Assembly: GCF_017161445.1 (NCBI RefSeq)
Contig: NZ_CP071060.1
Location: 4,526,001 to 4,590,000, forward strand
Direction: 5' to 3'
DNA length: 64,000 nucleotides
DNA from: Niveibacterium microcysteis
GTDB lineage: Bacteria; Pseudomonadota; Gammaproteobacteria; Burkholderiales; Rhodocyclaceae
Shown here: in pieces, positions 48,544 through 57,806 of the stretch
Layout of the letters: each line of letters begins with the position of its first letter
Numbering within the stretch: the stretch's first letter is position 1
Translations under genes and position numbers: made by a program
Notes under the pieces: model-generated
Seen by the model: only the letters and a program-made list of their open reading frames with translations
Told to the model about the DNA's origin: nothing
The model's database searches: none

Positions 48544-49281
48544 TCAGTGCTTGGGCGCCTTGTCCGCACGCTGGGCCTTGTCGAGCGAGGCGAGCGCTTC
48601 GTCGAACCGGCGGATCAGCGCCGCCGCGCCGGGGCGCTTGCGCGGCACGATCAGGTGCAGGGTCAGTGCGCCCACCGAACTGGGGCCACGCGCGAGGGCG
48701 TCGGCTGCGAGGCCGACTTCCGCCAGCGCCGCGGCTTCAATTTCCGGCGCGGCGATCAGGTAGTCGGCACGGTCGAGCAGGATTATTCGCACACAGTTGG
48801 CGAGTGTCTCAGGCCGGTCGGGCACCAGCCGGCCTTGCGCGATGCGCCGTTGCACCTCGGGTGCACCGGCCCAGCCGTATGGCAGGCACAGACGGCCGAC
48901 GGAAAGATCCTTGAAGTTACTCGCCAATCGCGCGTCGCTGGGACGCGCGAAGACGTAGTGCGGCGAGCGGAAAAGTGGCGCGGAGTAGTAGAACGCCGCT
49001 TCACGCTCTGGCGTGGGGACATAGGGGAACGTGGCATCGAACTCGCCGGCCAGCGTGAGTTGATACCCGCGCGCCCACGGCAGCCATGCGAGCTTCGGCG
49101 ATTCCCCCATGGCACGGAAGGTGGCAAGCACCCGTTCGGTGGCAATGCCACCGTTGGGCAGCGCGTTATCGGCAAAGGGTGGATAGCCATTGCCCGATAC
49201 GAGCGAGAGTTCCGCCGCGCAAGCCCCGCCCGCGGCCAGCGCGATCACGCAACAGGCAAGAACGGAACGGCAGCTGGGCAT
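48544..49281 (-). CDS. Periplasmic solute-binding protein (SBP_bac_3 type)
   Basis: 245 aa with a signal peptide ending GGACAAE. GYPPFADNALPNGGIATERV is the start typical of family-3 (polar amino acid type) binding proteins. ARGYQLTLAGEFDATFPYVP and REAAFYYSAPLFRSPHYVFA follow the usual hinge pattern. Ligand unknown. No permease adjacent. The gene at 60.2 kb is a similar stand-alone protein. Confidence 0.82.
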   Translation of the reverse strand: MPSCRSVLACCVIALAAGGACAAELSLVSGNGYPPFADNALPNGGIATERVLATFRAMGESPKLAWLPWARGYQLTLAGEFDATFPYVPTPEREAAFYYSAPLFRSPHYVFARPSDARLASNFKDLSVGRLCLPYGWAGAPEVQRRIAQGRLVPDRPETLANCVRIILLDRADYLIAAPEIEAAALAEVGLAADALARGPSSVGALTLHLIVPRKRPGAAALIRRFDEALASLDKAQRADKAPKH

Positions 49282-49353
49282 GGGGAGCGCGCGCTCGCAG
49301 CGAGAGGCAAGTTCAGACTATCGGCGCCTGCGCGTCGCAACTTGAGCAGGGGT

Positions 49354-50112
49354 TCAATACTGAAAGGCAATCGATCCGATCGTGTAACGACGATCACTGG
49401 TCGGATTGAAGAAGTTGAGGCCCAGTGTCGCGCCGCGCTTGAGCGTCCATTGAAGCAAGGCGCCACGTTGCACATCGCGGCCTTCGTCCACCGTGCGGGT
49501 GCGCTGCGTGACAAGGGCGACGCGCAGCGGCGGAATCGGGCGCCAGCCGATCTCGTTCCACGAGGTCAGGTAGTTGCGGTGATGGTCGTGGTGATCGATG
49601 TAGTACTCGGACTCGGTGTAGAAGTCGAAATCCTTCCACGACACGCTGGCCTCCAGACCCGGCGCCACGCCAGCGTTGTCGCCGTACACCGCGCCCAGGA
49701 TCGGCGTGATCGAGAACGACACCGTGTCGCCGCCCGAGAAGGTGTAGCCAACAAAGAACGAGCCGGTGTCGATCGCCTCGTAGTTGTAGCGAGTTTCGAG
49801 GTGCAGCGGGCCGTGGTCCAGCGTGATCACGGGCGTGAGGAAGTCCGCCTCGGTCCGCATCGCGTAGTACGAGAAAGACACGCCGAGGGTGGTCTCGGGC
49901 TTGTCGTCCTCAGCCGCAGCGTGGTCTTCCCGCTTGGTGACCACCGCGCTCGCCCCGGCTGGCGCGGGCGGCGTGAGGCTCGGCGATGCGGGCGTGTCGG
50001 CGATCTCCTCTTCGTCTTCATCGTCCTCGTCATCGGCAGGAGCCGAATGCGCGGGGCCGATGTGCGCGAAGAGGGCCAACAACGCAGCAAGCGCCGCATA
50101 CCGGGGAGACAT
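49354..50112 (-). CDS. Predicted outer-membrane beta-barrel protein
   Basis: 252 aa from ATG at 50112. Signal peptide ending PAHSA, then a very acidic stretch (DDEDDEDEEEIAD, about 25-37) and a Pro/Ala linker. From about residue 70, alternating strands (TTLGVSFSYYAMRTE, HLETRYNYEAIDTGSFFVGY, VSFSITPILGAVYGD) and the ending TIGSIAFQY suit a small outer-membrane barrel. The acidic N-terminus may bind cations. A His-rich turn HHDHHRN is in one loop. Family not identified. Confidence 0.7.
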   Translation of the reverse strand: MSPRYAALAALLALFAHIGPAHSAPADDEDDEDEEEIADTPASPSLTPPAPAGASAVVTKREDHAAAEDDKPETTLGVSFSYYAMRTEADFLTPVITLDHGPLHLETRYNYEAIDTGSFFVGYTFSGGDTVSFSITPILGAVYGDNAGVAPGLEASVSWKDFDFYTESEYYIDHHDHHRNYLTSWNEIGWRPIPPLRVALVTQRTRTVDEGRDVQRGALLQWTLKRGATLGLNFFNPTSDRRYTIGSIAFQY

Positions 50113-50217
50113 CGGAAGCCTTTTGGATTGGTTGCTGCGTGGCGATGCGGAGAGGTGCATCACGCCGCCGGCCGGCACACACCGGCGTGCGCGGTGTGTG
50201 CCATGGGGAACGCGGGA

Positions 50218-50694
50218 TCAGTGATGGTGACCGTGCTCACCATGGACATGCTGGTGCTCGATTTCTTCGGCCGTCGCAGGGCGTACGTCCACCACCTTCA
50301 GCGTGAAGCGCAGCGCCTTGCCCGCCAGCGGATGGTTGCCGTCGAGCAGCACAACCGGGCCCTTGATCTTGGTAACGAAGAAGTACTGCGGCTGACCGTC
50401 GGCGCCGGCGCGCTGCAGTTGGCCACCGACCTTCACGCCCGGGGGAAACTCGCTCTTCGGGATCGACGTAACGAGCGATTCGTCGCGCTCACCGAAGGTA
50501 TCCACCGCGGCGAGTTCCACCGTGGTCTGAAAACCCGGTTCCTGGCCTTCCAGCAGCGCCTCGAGCTTGGGGAAGATATTCTCGTAGCCGCCGTGCAGGT
50601 AAGCCATCGGCGCCTTGCCTTCGTCGTACACAAAACCCTTGGTGTCGGTCACTTTGAGGCGAAGGGTAACGGCGGTGTTCTTTTCGATTTTCAT
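50218..50694 (-). CDS. SlyD-type FKBP peptidyl-prolyl isomerase
   Basis: 158 aa from ATG at 50694; an in-frame extension upstream is not family-like. FKBP core with inserted flap: MKIEKNTAVTLRLKVTDTKG, PMAYLHGGYENIFPKLEALL and LLDGNHPLAGKALRFTLKVV, as in SlyD. The His-rich tail (HQHVHGEHGHHH) would bind nickel or other metals. Cytoplasmic folding helper; in enterobacteria it aids hydrogenase nickel insertion. Confidence 0.93.
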   Translation of the reverse strand: MKIEKNTAVTLRLKVTDTKGFVYDEGKAPMAYLHGGYENIFPKLEALLEGQEPGFQTTVELAAVDTFGERDESLVTSIPKSEFPPGVKVGGQLQRAGADGQPQYFFVTKIKGPVVLLDGNHPLAGKALRFTLKVVDVRPATAEEIEHQHVHGEHGHHH

Positions 50695-51021
50695 GGGTGC
50701 AACCTGGAAAAGTCGGTTTGTGAAACCGGGCATTTTCCTCCGAAGCAGCGGCAGACGGAAATCGGCGGCCCACAACCGGCGCAATTCGCCTGCTGCACTG
50801 CAAAACCCATGTGCCCAATCCGGCAAGCGATGTGACAAGAATCGTCAGCCGGTACCCGTCCGCCCGGCCCTGTTGTGACGGTGTGGTGGCAGCGGCCGCC
50901 GTGAAAGCGAGCACCGGCGAGGCTCGCACACAGATGTAGCGGCAAGACATGCGGCTGGCATAGCGGCTGCTTGTTGTCTGCCGCCCCCGAAGGCACCACA
51001 CGCCGCCGACGCCCCCAAGCC

Positions 51022-51603
51022 ATGCCGACACGCCAAGCCTTGCCTGCTTCCCGCCCTACGGCGCGCATCTCCACCGTATTGCGGCTCAGCGCCGCCATCG
51101 CCACGCTGATGCTGCTCAACGGCTGCGCGGCACTGGCTGTCAGCCTTGCCGGCGCGGGCGCCGGTGCGGGCCTGGCGCATCAGATGAATGGCACCGCCTC
51201 GCGCACCTTCAGCGAACCGTTTAACAAGGTGGATGCCGCGGTGCGAATCGCCTCGAAGCGGATGTACCTGCAGGTCGACGAAGTGGCCAGCATGGACGGC
51301 GGCCAGGTGACCAAGGCACGGGTGAGCAATCTGAGCGTGTCGGTCGAACTGGAACCGCTATCGCCCAATCTGACCCGCGTGAACGTGGTGGCGCGCAAGG
51401 ATCTGCTGCGGGTGGATGCCGCCACGGCACAGGCGATCGTGGCGCAGATCGAGCGCTCGCTCAGCGCGGTCGAATTGGCCGACGCCAACGACGCAGCCAA
51501 CGCAGCGCGCGCCGGCAAGGTCGACAACGCCAAGTACATCCGCGACGAACCGGTCAGCACCCGCAAGGGCAGCGCCGCGAGCAAGAAGAAGACGCCGATC
51601 TGA
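51022..51603 (+). CDS. DUF3568-like lipoprotein
   Basis: 193 aa from ATG at 51022. Lipobox LLNGC (lipid Cys about residue 34) then a Gly/Ala-rich segment (SLAGAGAGAGLAHQMN). The mature part (FSEPFNKVDAAVRIASKRMY, VSVELEPLSPNLTRVNVVAR) follows the DUF3568 pattern, a small alpha/beta fold. The Lys-rich tail ends SKKKTPI. Role unknown. Confidence 0.75.
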   Translation: MPTRQALPASRPTARISTVLRLSAAIATLMLLNGCAALAVSLAGAGAGAGLAHQMNGTASRTFSEPFNKVDAAVRIASKRMYLQVDEVASMDGGQVTKARVSNLSVSVELEPLSPNLTRVNVVARKDLLRVDAATAQAIVAQIERSLSAVELADANDAANAARAGKVDNAKYIRDEPVSTRKGSAASKKKTPI

Positions 51604-51620
51604 CCGGGTACGCGGCAGCG

Positions 51621-52424
51621 TCAGGAAAGCCCGTACATCGCGGGATGCAGCGGCGCATTCCGCTTGGTCAGCAGCATGTGGATCCAATTGGGTCGCGGCG
51701 GCTGCAGCGCGGCCGTTGCGGCGCGCGACCAGAAGGCGAGCTTGGTCAGCACCTTCTTCGGCAGATCGCGCGGCGGCGGGGGCACCAGCTTTGCGCCGCA
51801 ATGGATGCACGGCTCTTCCTGCGTGTAGGTGCCGTACGGATTGCCCGCCAGATCCATCAGCACGCAGGACAGCGCATTTGTCGCGTCTCGCGTCTGCCCA
51901 ACATAGCTCGTCGAGGTCACGGTGCATTGGTCAAACAGTGCCGCGAGGCGCGCCTCGTCGAAACTGTTCACATGCCCCCACGGCGGGTTCTTGCCACCGC
52001 AGGCCTGGCAAGTGGTTCGGCCGACGCGGATATCCTGCCGATACGGCACACCGATCAGGATCTTGTCGGCACTGACGCGCTGCAGTTCGGCGCACACATC
52101 GGCCAGCAGGTGCGGCGGAATATGCTCGAGCACCTCGGCGCACAGCACGAAGTCGATCGACTCGCTGGCGAACTGCAGCGCCGCCGCATTGCCCTGCACG
52201 CATTCGATGCGCGGGTGATCGATCTGCGGCCGCTGCAGATCGAGGGCGACGACCTTGTCGAAACGCTGCGCCAGCAGGTGCGAGAAATGCCCATCCCGTG
52301 CGCCGATGTCGAGCGCGACGTCGCCGCGCGCCGGAATCAGGTCGAGCAGGTCTTGTGTGCGACGGCGCTCGGCAGGCGAAGCGCGGTAGGCAGACAGATC
52401 GAGAACACCGGATTGATGCGACAT
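51621..52424 (-). CDS. SAM-dependent methyltransferase with zinc-binding cysteines
   Basis: 267 aa from ATG at 52424. Class I fold: ALDIGARDGHFSHLLAQRFD (motif I), VALDLQRP, CVQGNAAALQF and LCAEVLEHIPPHLLADVC. Two CxxC pairs (CQACGG around residue 157 and CIHCGA around 218) probably bind zinc, an addition not universal in the family. Acceptor unknown. Another methyltransferase gene follows on the other strand. Confidence 0.85.
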   Translation of the reverse strand: MSHQSGVLDLSAYRASPAERRRTQDLLDLIPARGDVALDIGARDGHFSHLLAQRFDKVVALDLQRPQIDHPRIECVQGNAAALQFASESIDFVLCAEVLEHIPPHLLADVCAELQRVSADKILIGVPYRQDIRVGRTTCQACGGKNPPWGHVNSFDEARLAALFDQCTVTSTSYVGQTRDATNALSCVLMDLAGNPYGTYTQEEPCIHCGAKLVPPPPRDLPKKVLTKLAFWSRAATAALQPPRPNWIHMLLTKRNAPLHPAMYGLS

Positions 52425-52901
52425 GGTCCCTCCGAATCGCAAGACGGGAATGCCGATCCGACTCCCGCACAACGCCACTGCAACGCCCCCCGGCGTCCTG
52501 CCCAAGGCCCCAATGAAGGGCTGGCGGTTCACATGCTGCGTTGGGTTTTGGCCGCATGACAAGTGAGGCGAAACCGCCGTTTTTGCGGAAACCGAAATTC
52601 TCGTTCGTCATGCCTGCACAGCCACGGTACAAAGCCGCGTCGCCAGCACACGACGATGTTCTGCAGCGCGTTCAGACACGCCGTTCTGCGTGCGCACGGA
52701 GCGCCCCCTCGCCGATCCGGAAATTGATAAAAAACGCGGCAACGATTGCGAAAGAAATCACGTCGCGGCGCACGCAGCGTTGCATCAATGCAACCGTCAG
52801 AGCCCTCCGGACAGATCACGGCCCGGGCAATGAATGACGAGAGCGCAGCTCGCCGCGCCCGGGGCTATGCTTCACGCACGCAAACCCGGTAGATCAGACG
52901 C
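52425..52901. other. Gene-free region between two methyltransferase genes
   Basis: 477 bp between divergent genes. Overlapping open frames of 96-98 codons on both strands have no recognisable product or ribosome binding site. An AT-richer patch at about 52725-52765 could be a promoter for the plus-strand gene. Nothing more can be supported. Confidence 0.4.
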
Positions 52902-53681
52902 GTGGCACTTACCCCGATCCAGGCCCTGCGGGCCGTCGTCAGCAGTCAGCAGGGCGTCGCACGCGACTGGCACATCGACGATCTGCGTCAGCATGAGCTC
53001 CGTTATCTCGCCGACCTCGCGCTGATCGAGTCGCTGGCCCCGCAAGGCACAGTGCTGGAGCTTGGCGCGGCGCCGTGTCACATGAGCGCGCTGCTGAAGT
53101 TATCGGGCATCGATGCGGTGGGTGTGGACATCCAACCGCAGCGAGTGGGTGATCTGATCCGCGCGTTCGGCCTCGATGTTCGCCGCTGTGACATCGAGCG
53201 CGAACCGTTGCCCTTCGCAGATGGTCACTTTTCGGGCGCGATGCTGTGCGAGACCTTCGAGCACCTGCGCATCGATCCCGCCTTTGTGCTGAGCGAGATT
53301 CATCGCGTCCTTGCACCGGGCGCGCCACTTCTGCTCACCACGCCCAATCTCTACGCGCTGCCGAATCTGGCGCGCCTGGCGCTTGGACGCTCTATTGCCG
53401 ACCCCGCGCATGAATTCGGCAAGCTTCGCACGCTGGGCCACATGGGCCATGTGCGTGAATACTCGGCGCGCGAGGTGGTCGACTTTCTACAGGCCAGCGG
53501 TTTTGCGATCGATTCGCTCCGCTACCGTTTCCATGCGAACAAACGCGGCCGCCGGGCGGCGTTGCTACGCATCGCATATCGACTCTGCCCGCGGCGCTTC
53601 CATCGCGAGATCGTGATCGTTGCGCGCAAACAGGGCGACGGGCCGCGGCTACAACCGCTTGGCGACCCAGGTTCAGGCTAG
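52902..53681 (+). CDS. SAM-dependent methyltransferase
   Basis: 259 aa from GTG at 52902. Motif I VLELGAAPCHMSALLKLSGI, VGVDIQPQR, then LCETFEHLRIDPAFVLSEIH and RVLAPGAPLLLTTPNLYALP, the Methyltransf_11-type order. The C-terminal basic region (RFHANKRGRRAALLR) is typical of enzymes acting on lipid- or glycan-linked substrates. The last four bases (CTAG) are shared with the stop of the convergent Imm11 gene. Confidence 0.88.
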   Translation: MALTPIQALRAVVSSQQGVARDWHIDDLRQHELRYLADLALIESLAPQGTVLELGAAPCHMSALLKLSGIDAVGVDIQPQRVGDLIRAFGLDVRRCDIEREPLPFADGHFSGAMLCETFEHLRIDPAFVLSEIHRVLAPGAPLLLTTPNLYALPNLARLALGRSIADPAHEFGKLRTLGHMGHVREYSAREVVDFLQASGFAIDSLRYRFHANKRGRRAALLRIAYRLCPRRFHREIVIVARKQGDGPRLQPLGDPGSG

Positions 53682-54262
53682 CGCCCGATCGCCGCCGGCT
53701 TGAAGGATTGATCGCCCTGCGGCACAAACTCCATGCCGCTGAACCCCGCCGATTCGATGGCCAGCTTGATGTCACGGTGCACCACCAGTTGCACCGGCAT
53801 CTCGGCAAGCGGGAATAGCTTGTTGCCCCCGATACGGGCTTCGTCGAGCGTGAGGTAGTCCCAGATCAGAATACGGTTGCTGCCGTCGCCAAAATCCTCG
53901 AACTCCGATTTGGCGCGATCCACGCATGCGATCTTTCCGATCACGTTGACGGCGCGAAAATCCTCCCGCACCTCGCCGGTCACCATGTTCACGACGCGGC
54001 ACGGATAAGCGTCGATGTTGCTGACCCCCATGTCCAGCAACAACGCGACAAGGCGTTCGGAGAACACCCGCCCCGCACCCGTCATCAACAGGCTGTCGGT
54101 CAGGCGGCCCTGGGACTCAGCGTTGAGCGTCACGTCGATCGGCGCCGCAGGCGCGGCGATGCGGTCGCCGGAAATCATCGAGATCCCGAGCGCACTCGGC
54201 CAGCCGCCATAGATCATCGCGTCGCCCGGCATGCGCCGGTTCTGCCACAGGAAATAGTCCAT
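53678..54262 (-). CDS. Imm11-family immunity protein, copy B (orphan)
   Basis: 194 aa from ATG at 54262; a GTG eight codons earlier is possible. Imm11 signature segments: LVALLLDMGVSNIDAYPCRV, FRAVNVIGKIACVDRAKSEF, YLTLDEARIGGNKLFPLAEM, and VHRDIKLAIESAGFSGMEFV. No toxin gene is adjacent. It is divergent from copy C. Stop overlaps the methyltransferase stop by 4 bases. Confidence 0.8.
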   Translation of the reverse strand: MDYFLWQNRRMPGDAMIYGGWPSALGISMISGDRIAAPAAPIDVTLNAESQGRLTDSLLMTGAGRVFSERLVALLLDMGVSNIDAYPCRVVNMVTGEVREDFRAVNVIGKIACVDRAKSEFEDFGDGSNRILIWDYLTLDEARIGGNKLFPLAEMPVQLVVHRDIKLAIESAGFSGMEFVPQGDQSFKPAAIGR

Positions 54263-54566
54263 GTCACACACTCCGAACGCGAGCACGCGGTGAGTTTGAC
54301 CCCATTACAAGCCCCATGCGTTCGAGGTAAAGGCGGCGGCTCGATCGCTTTGCACATGGCACTTTCGTATCCCTGCCAGCGTGCTGCCCATAAAGCGCAG
54401 CGGTAAGCCACCACGAAAGTGCAGGGTCGAGCGTGACACCATGATCGTCACGACCGCGCGTTTGAATGGACCACCGCCGTCGCGAAGTTGCGACGGGCAC
54501 AGTCGGCGGACCGGGTTGGTGCAGGTTACGATGACCACCAAACGCTGTCTCCTGCACCCGGTGACC
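54263..54566. other. Gene-free gap between the two orphan immunity genes
   Basis: 304 bp. A reading frame extends copy C back to 54381 but it has no similarity to the other copies. No nuclease or toxin fragment could be recognised. Confidence 0.4.
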
Positions 54567-55145
54567 ATGTTCTACATCCTCGACTGCGACGAACCGCTAT
54601 CGCCGAATGGCGAGGCGCTGATGGAAATCCACAACACCTTCCGTGTCGGCGGTATCCGGCTGTGGAAGTCGGGTGCCCGCCATACAAAGCCGGTGCCGGA
54701 ACCGATCGAGATTCCGTTTGATACCTTTCGTGGCTACAACGGCCCGCCGGTCGAGCTGCTCGACTTGGGCATCCCCGTCATGTCGGCACGACTCGCAAAA
54801 GCGCTGACCGATGCGGGCGTGTCAAATATCGACTTTTACGATGCCACGCTGGTTCACAGCACCACCGGCGCACGCTTTCCGTGCAAGGCGTACAACATCA
54901 TCGGCCTCGTCGCGGCAGCAGACCTCGGCAAGCGCGAGTGGTTCAGCGACGATGGCACGCCTCTGATCAATGTCTCGTTCACGCGGCTGGCCCTCGATGA
55001 ATCGGCGTGCCGCGATCAACAGCTGTTCCGCCTGGCCGAGAACGTCAATGCGATCGTGGTCAACGCCAAGTTGCGCGACTATCTGATCGCCGAAGGCTTC
55101 ACAACCCTGCGCTTCAAGAAGCCGGAAGACTGGGTACAGCTCTAG
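54567..55145 (+). CDS. Imm11-family immunity protein, copy C (orphan)
   Basis: 192 aa from ATG at 54567 (MFYILDCDEPL, which matches the usual start of the family); an earlier ATG at 54531 would add 12 residues. Signatures: LAKALTDAGVSNIDFYDATL, CKAYNIIGLVAAADLGKREW, LALDESACRDQQLFRLAENV, and LRDYLIAEGFTTLRFKKPED. It is closer in pattern to copies A and B than to anything else in the window. No cognate toxin. Confidence 0.8.
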   Translation: MFYILDCDEPLSPNGEALMEIHNTFRVGGIRLWKSGARHTKPVPEPIEIPFDTFRGYNGPPVELLDLGIPVMSARLAKALTDAGVSNIDFYDATLVHSTTGARFPCKAYNIIGLVAAADLGKREWFSDDGTPLINVSFTRLALDESACRDQQLFRLAENVNAIVVNAKLRDYLIAEGFTTLRFKKPEDWVQL

Positions 55146-55178
55146 AGGCCGCCAGCACGGGCCCGACGGACCGCGCCC

Positions 55179-55853
55179 TTAACGCGAGAACTCAAAGCGC
55201 TGACCGCGATAGCTGAGTACGGCGCTGCGTGGCTTGATTCGCTCGACGCGAATGTCGGCATTCAGCGATTCACCCTCATGCAGCAACTGGCCGTTGATCA
55301 TCAGCATGCGGCTTGATGCGGTGTCCGAATACACGGTGCCTTCAAAGCGCATTGGCGGCAGCGCACGCCGGACTTCGTCCGGCAGTTCGGCAAGTGCGGG
55401 GGCTGCGCCCTCTTCCGGCGCCACGGCAGGCGGTGCGGGTGGCGTTGGGGGCGGCGCGGCGATCACCGCGGGCGCCGGGCGCGGCGGGGGCGACTCCCGT
55501 GGCGGTGTCGGTGCACGCTCCGCTGGCGCATGTGCAATCGCGTGCGAGGGCGCCAGTTGCGGCGCGGGCGCCTCCGGCGCAGTCTGGGGCAAGGGAGCTG
55601 GCGCTGCCGGCGCCATCGCCTGTGCGGGCGAAGCGCCAGCGGGCTGTGGCGCGGCGCTCCGCATCAACAGGGCGCCAATCCCGCCGGCGAGCAGCACGAC
55701 GGCAGCGCCGCCAGCCATCCAGAGCCAGCGGGAACGCGACGCGTCCGCCGCCTCAGGCGGCAGGCCCGCGAGTGGCGGATCGAGCGGCGTCGGCAAACGG
55801 CCTTGGGTGCGTTCGCTTTCAGCGCGGCGAAGGGCGTCGAGGATGTAGGACAT
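55179..55853 (-). CDS. gspB: Type II secretion assembly protein GspB/ExeB
   Basis: 224 aa. Starts MSYILDALRRAESERTQGRL, the hallmark of GspB/ExeB. One membrane helix (WLWMAGGAAVVLLAGGIGAL, about 44-63), a long Pro/Ala linker, and a C-terminal periplasmic domain PPMRFEGTVYSDTASSRMLM with ILINGxxxxEGE-like MINGQLLHEGESL. With GspA it helps place the secretin in the outer membrane. Six bases downstream of gspA. Confidence 0.92.
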   Translation of the reverse strand: MSYILDALRRAESERTQGRLPTPLDPPLAGLPPEAADASRSRWLWMAGGAAVVLLAGGIGALLMRSAAPQPAGASPAQAMAPAAPAPLPQTAPEAPAPQLAPSHAIAHAPAERAPTPPRESPPPRPAPAVIAAPPPTPPAPPAVAPEEGAAPALAELPDEVRRALPPMRFEGTVYSDTASSRMLMINGQLLHEGESLNADIRVERIKPRSAVLSYRGQRFEFSR

Positions 55854-55859
55854 GGTCGT

Positions 55860-57548
55860 TCAGCGCGGCGATTCGAGGCGGGGTTCATCGACACCGCTCA
55901 CGCGGTTGAGGTGCATCAGCGTCAGCGGACCCGGCTTACCATCTGGCTTGAGGCCATTCGCGAGCTGAAACGCGGCAACAACCTCGCGCGGTGCTTCACT
56001 GGCCGTTGCTGGCGTTGCGGTCGGCAGGGCCGCGAGCCGCGCAGCCACTGCGGCGATCGCCGCTTCGGCATCGGCGCCCCGTGCGTTCGGCCGATAGTCG
56101 GGTGGCATCCGCCACAGGGTCGCGAACTCACCCCGCCACAACGTCGTGAGCGAGGCAATGCTGACGGTTCTCGACTCGCCGCCTGGTGTGCGCAGCTCGG
56201 CGCTGTCGCGCCCCAGCCCGACCAGCAGCCAACGTACCGACTGCCCTTGATCGTTGTAGAGCGTAAGGATGCCGGGGCGAGCCAGCTGCCGGATCGATGC
56301 GAGGTTACTGCCCGCATCGCGGAAGCAGGAAACACCCTGCCGTGCCGCGGCAACGCAGGGTTCCATCGCAGGCAGACTCAGCCCCCAAAGGCTACCGAGC
56401 GCCTGCCAGGCCGCCGCCTCATCTGCCGTCGCGGTGTCGGCGGCGGGCAGCAGATCCTCAGGGCTCAGCCAGTGCGGTTGCGCGACTGGAGCCGGCTTGG
56501 GGGCGGCTGGGGCAGGCAGCGCGGGTGGCGCCGCCTTGGTCGGTGGCACCTTGGCGACGACCGCTGGCACGGCGCGCAGTTGCGTTTGCCACGCCACCAA
56601 TGCCCCCGCGACCAGCAGCGCCAGCGCCGCGACGATTGCTGCCGGTGCCCGCCAGGACGTACGGCGCAACACGACATCGAAGACCTCGCCGGCCGCCTTG
56701 TCGACGATCCGCGCACTGACCCGCGTCCGGCCCTCCGCATAGGCGCCGAGCAGGGCGCGGTCGCAGAGCAGGTTGATGCGACGCGCAACGCCGCGCGAAT
56801 GCAGCGTCACGCGCCTAAGCGCCGCGCGGTCAAACGGCAGTTGGCCGCGCAGCCCGGCTACCTGCAAACGATGCTGCACATAGCGGCCAACATCGTCCGC
56901 CGACAAGGCTTGCAGGTGATAGCGCGCGATAACGCGTTGCGCAAGCTGCTCCAGGCCAGGCGCGGCCAGCATTGCGCGCAGCTCCGGCTGGCCCACCAGC
57001 ATGATCTGCAGCAGCTTGCGTTCGCTGGTCTCGAGGTTAGTCAGCAGGCGCAACTGCTCAAGCACCTCGGCAGACAGGTTCTGCGCTTCATCGATCACCA
57101 GCACATTGATCTGCCCCTGCGCATGTGTGCGCAGCAGGTGGTCATTGAGCGCGTCGACACGGGCCTTCAAGGTGCCACCACGCTGGCCTTGCGCAATGCC
57201 GAATTCCTCACACACCGTTTCGAGCAACTCATCGGTGGAGAGGCGCGGATTGAAGATGTAGGCGACATTGCAGTGCGACGGCACCTGTTCGAGCATGCAG
57301 CGGCACAAGGTGGTTTTGCCGGCACCGATCTCGCCAGTCAGCAGCACGAAGCCCCCGCCGCCGTCGAGTCCATACAGCAGGTGGGCGAGCGCATCGCGAT
57401 GGCGTTCGCTCATGAACAGGTAGCGCGGATCCGGCGCTATCGAGAACGGCGCGCTATCCAGCCCGAAATGGCGGGCGTACATCGGCAACACGGCAGGCGA
57501 GCGGGCAGACGCTTCGTTGGTCTCCGCCGCCTCGGCAACACCGCTCAT
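55860..57548 (-). CDS. gspA: GspA/ExeA ATPase with peptidoglycan-binding domain
   Basis: 562 aa from ATG at 57548, or 540 aa from ATG at 57482 (MYARHFGLDSAPFSIAPDPR, which is where relatives usually begin). The AAA domain has Walker A GEIGAGKTTLCRC, Walker B NVLVIDEAQNLS and the sensor-region QIMLVGQPELRAML. One membrane helix (APAAIVAALALLVAGALVAW) leads to a periplasmic part that ends in a peptidoglycan-binding module (GLKPDGKPGPLTLMHLNRV). It uses ATP to let the secretin pass the cell wall. No other gsp gene is in the window. Confidence 0.93.
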   Translation of the reverse strand: MSGVAEAAETNEASARSPAVLPMYARHFGLDSAPFSIAPDPRYLFMSERHRDALAHLLYGLDGGGGFVLLTGEIGAGKTTLCRCMLEQVPSHCNVAYIFNPRLSTDELLETVCEEFGIAQGQRGGTLKARVDALNDHLLRTHAQGQINVLVIDEAQNLSAEVLEQLRLLTNLETSERKLLQIMLVGQPELRAMLAAPGLEQLAQRVIARYHLQALSADDVGRYVQHRLQVAGLRGQLPFDRAALRRVTLHSRGVARRINLLCDRALLGAYAEGRTRVSARIVDKAAGEVFDVVLRRTSWRAPAAIVAALALLVAGALVAWQTQLRAVPAVVAKVPPTKAAPPALPAPAAPKPAPVAQPHWLSPEDLLPAADTATADEAAAWQALGSLWGLSLPAMEPCVAAARQGVSCFRDAGSNLASIRQLARPGILTLYNDQGQSVRWLLVGLGRDSAELRTPGGESRTVSIASLTTLWRGEFATLWRMPPDYRPNARGADAEAAIAAVAARLAALPTATPATASEAPREVVAAFQLANGLKPDGKPGPLTLMHLNRVSGVDEPRLESPR

Positions 57549-57806
57549 GCGCACTGCGGCACTCCACCGCTTCGCTCGCTGATGACGCGGCGCATGCCTT
57601 GTAGATGTGCGGCTAGCCCTCCAAGCATCTGTCCAACCCTGTCCGATCTCGTACGGTTCTAATAGCCCATCAGTGTAGCGCGGCAGGCGAGCAGTCAAGC
57701 CGCCCTCCAAGGCCTATACTGAAGCTGCGGCTGATGCGCGGGTTGCGACGGAGTCTCCGCCTCCTCGCGCCGTTGGCCTTGACCTTGCGGTCCGAAGGAG
57801 TGTGTC

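Noticed and set aside
48421..50835. 804-codon open frame on the plus strand
   Set aside because: It spans three clear minus-strand genes in antisense and has Arg/His-rich composition.
52541..52837. 98-codon frame between the methyltransferase genes
   Set aside because: No ribosome binding site, no family features, and an equal-length frame on the other strand.
54381..54566. Longer start for Imm11 copy C
   Set aside because: The added 62 residues do not resemble the family and would remove the intergenic region; ATG at 54567 matches the usual family start.
55530..57662. 710-codon open frame on the plus strand
   Set aside because: Antisense to gspA/gspB.
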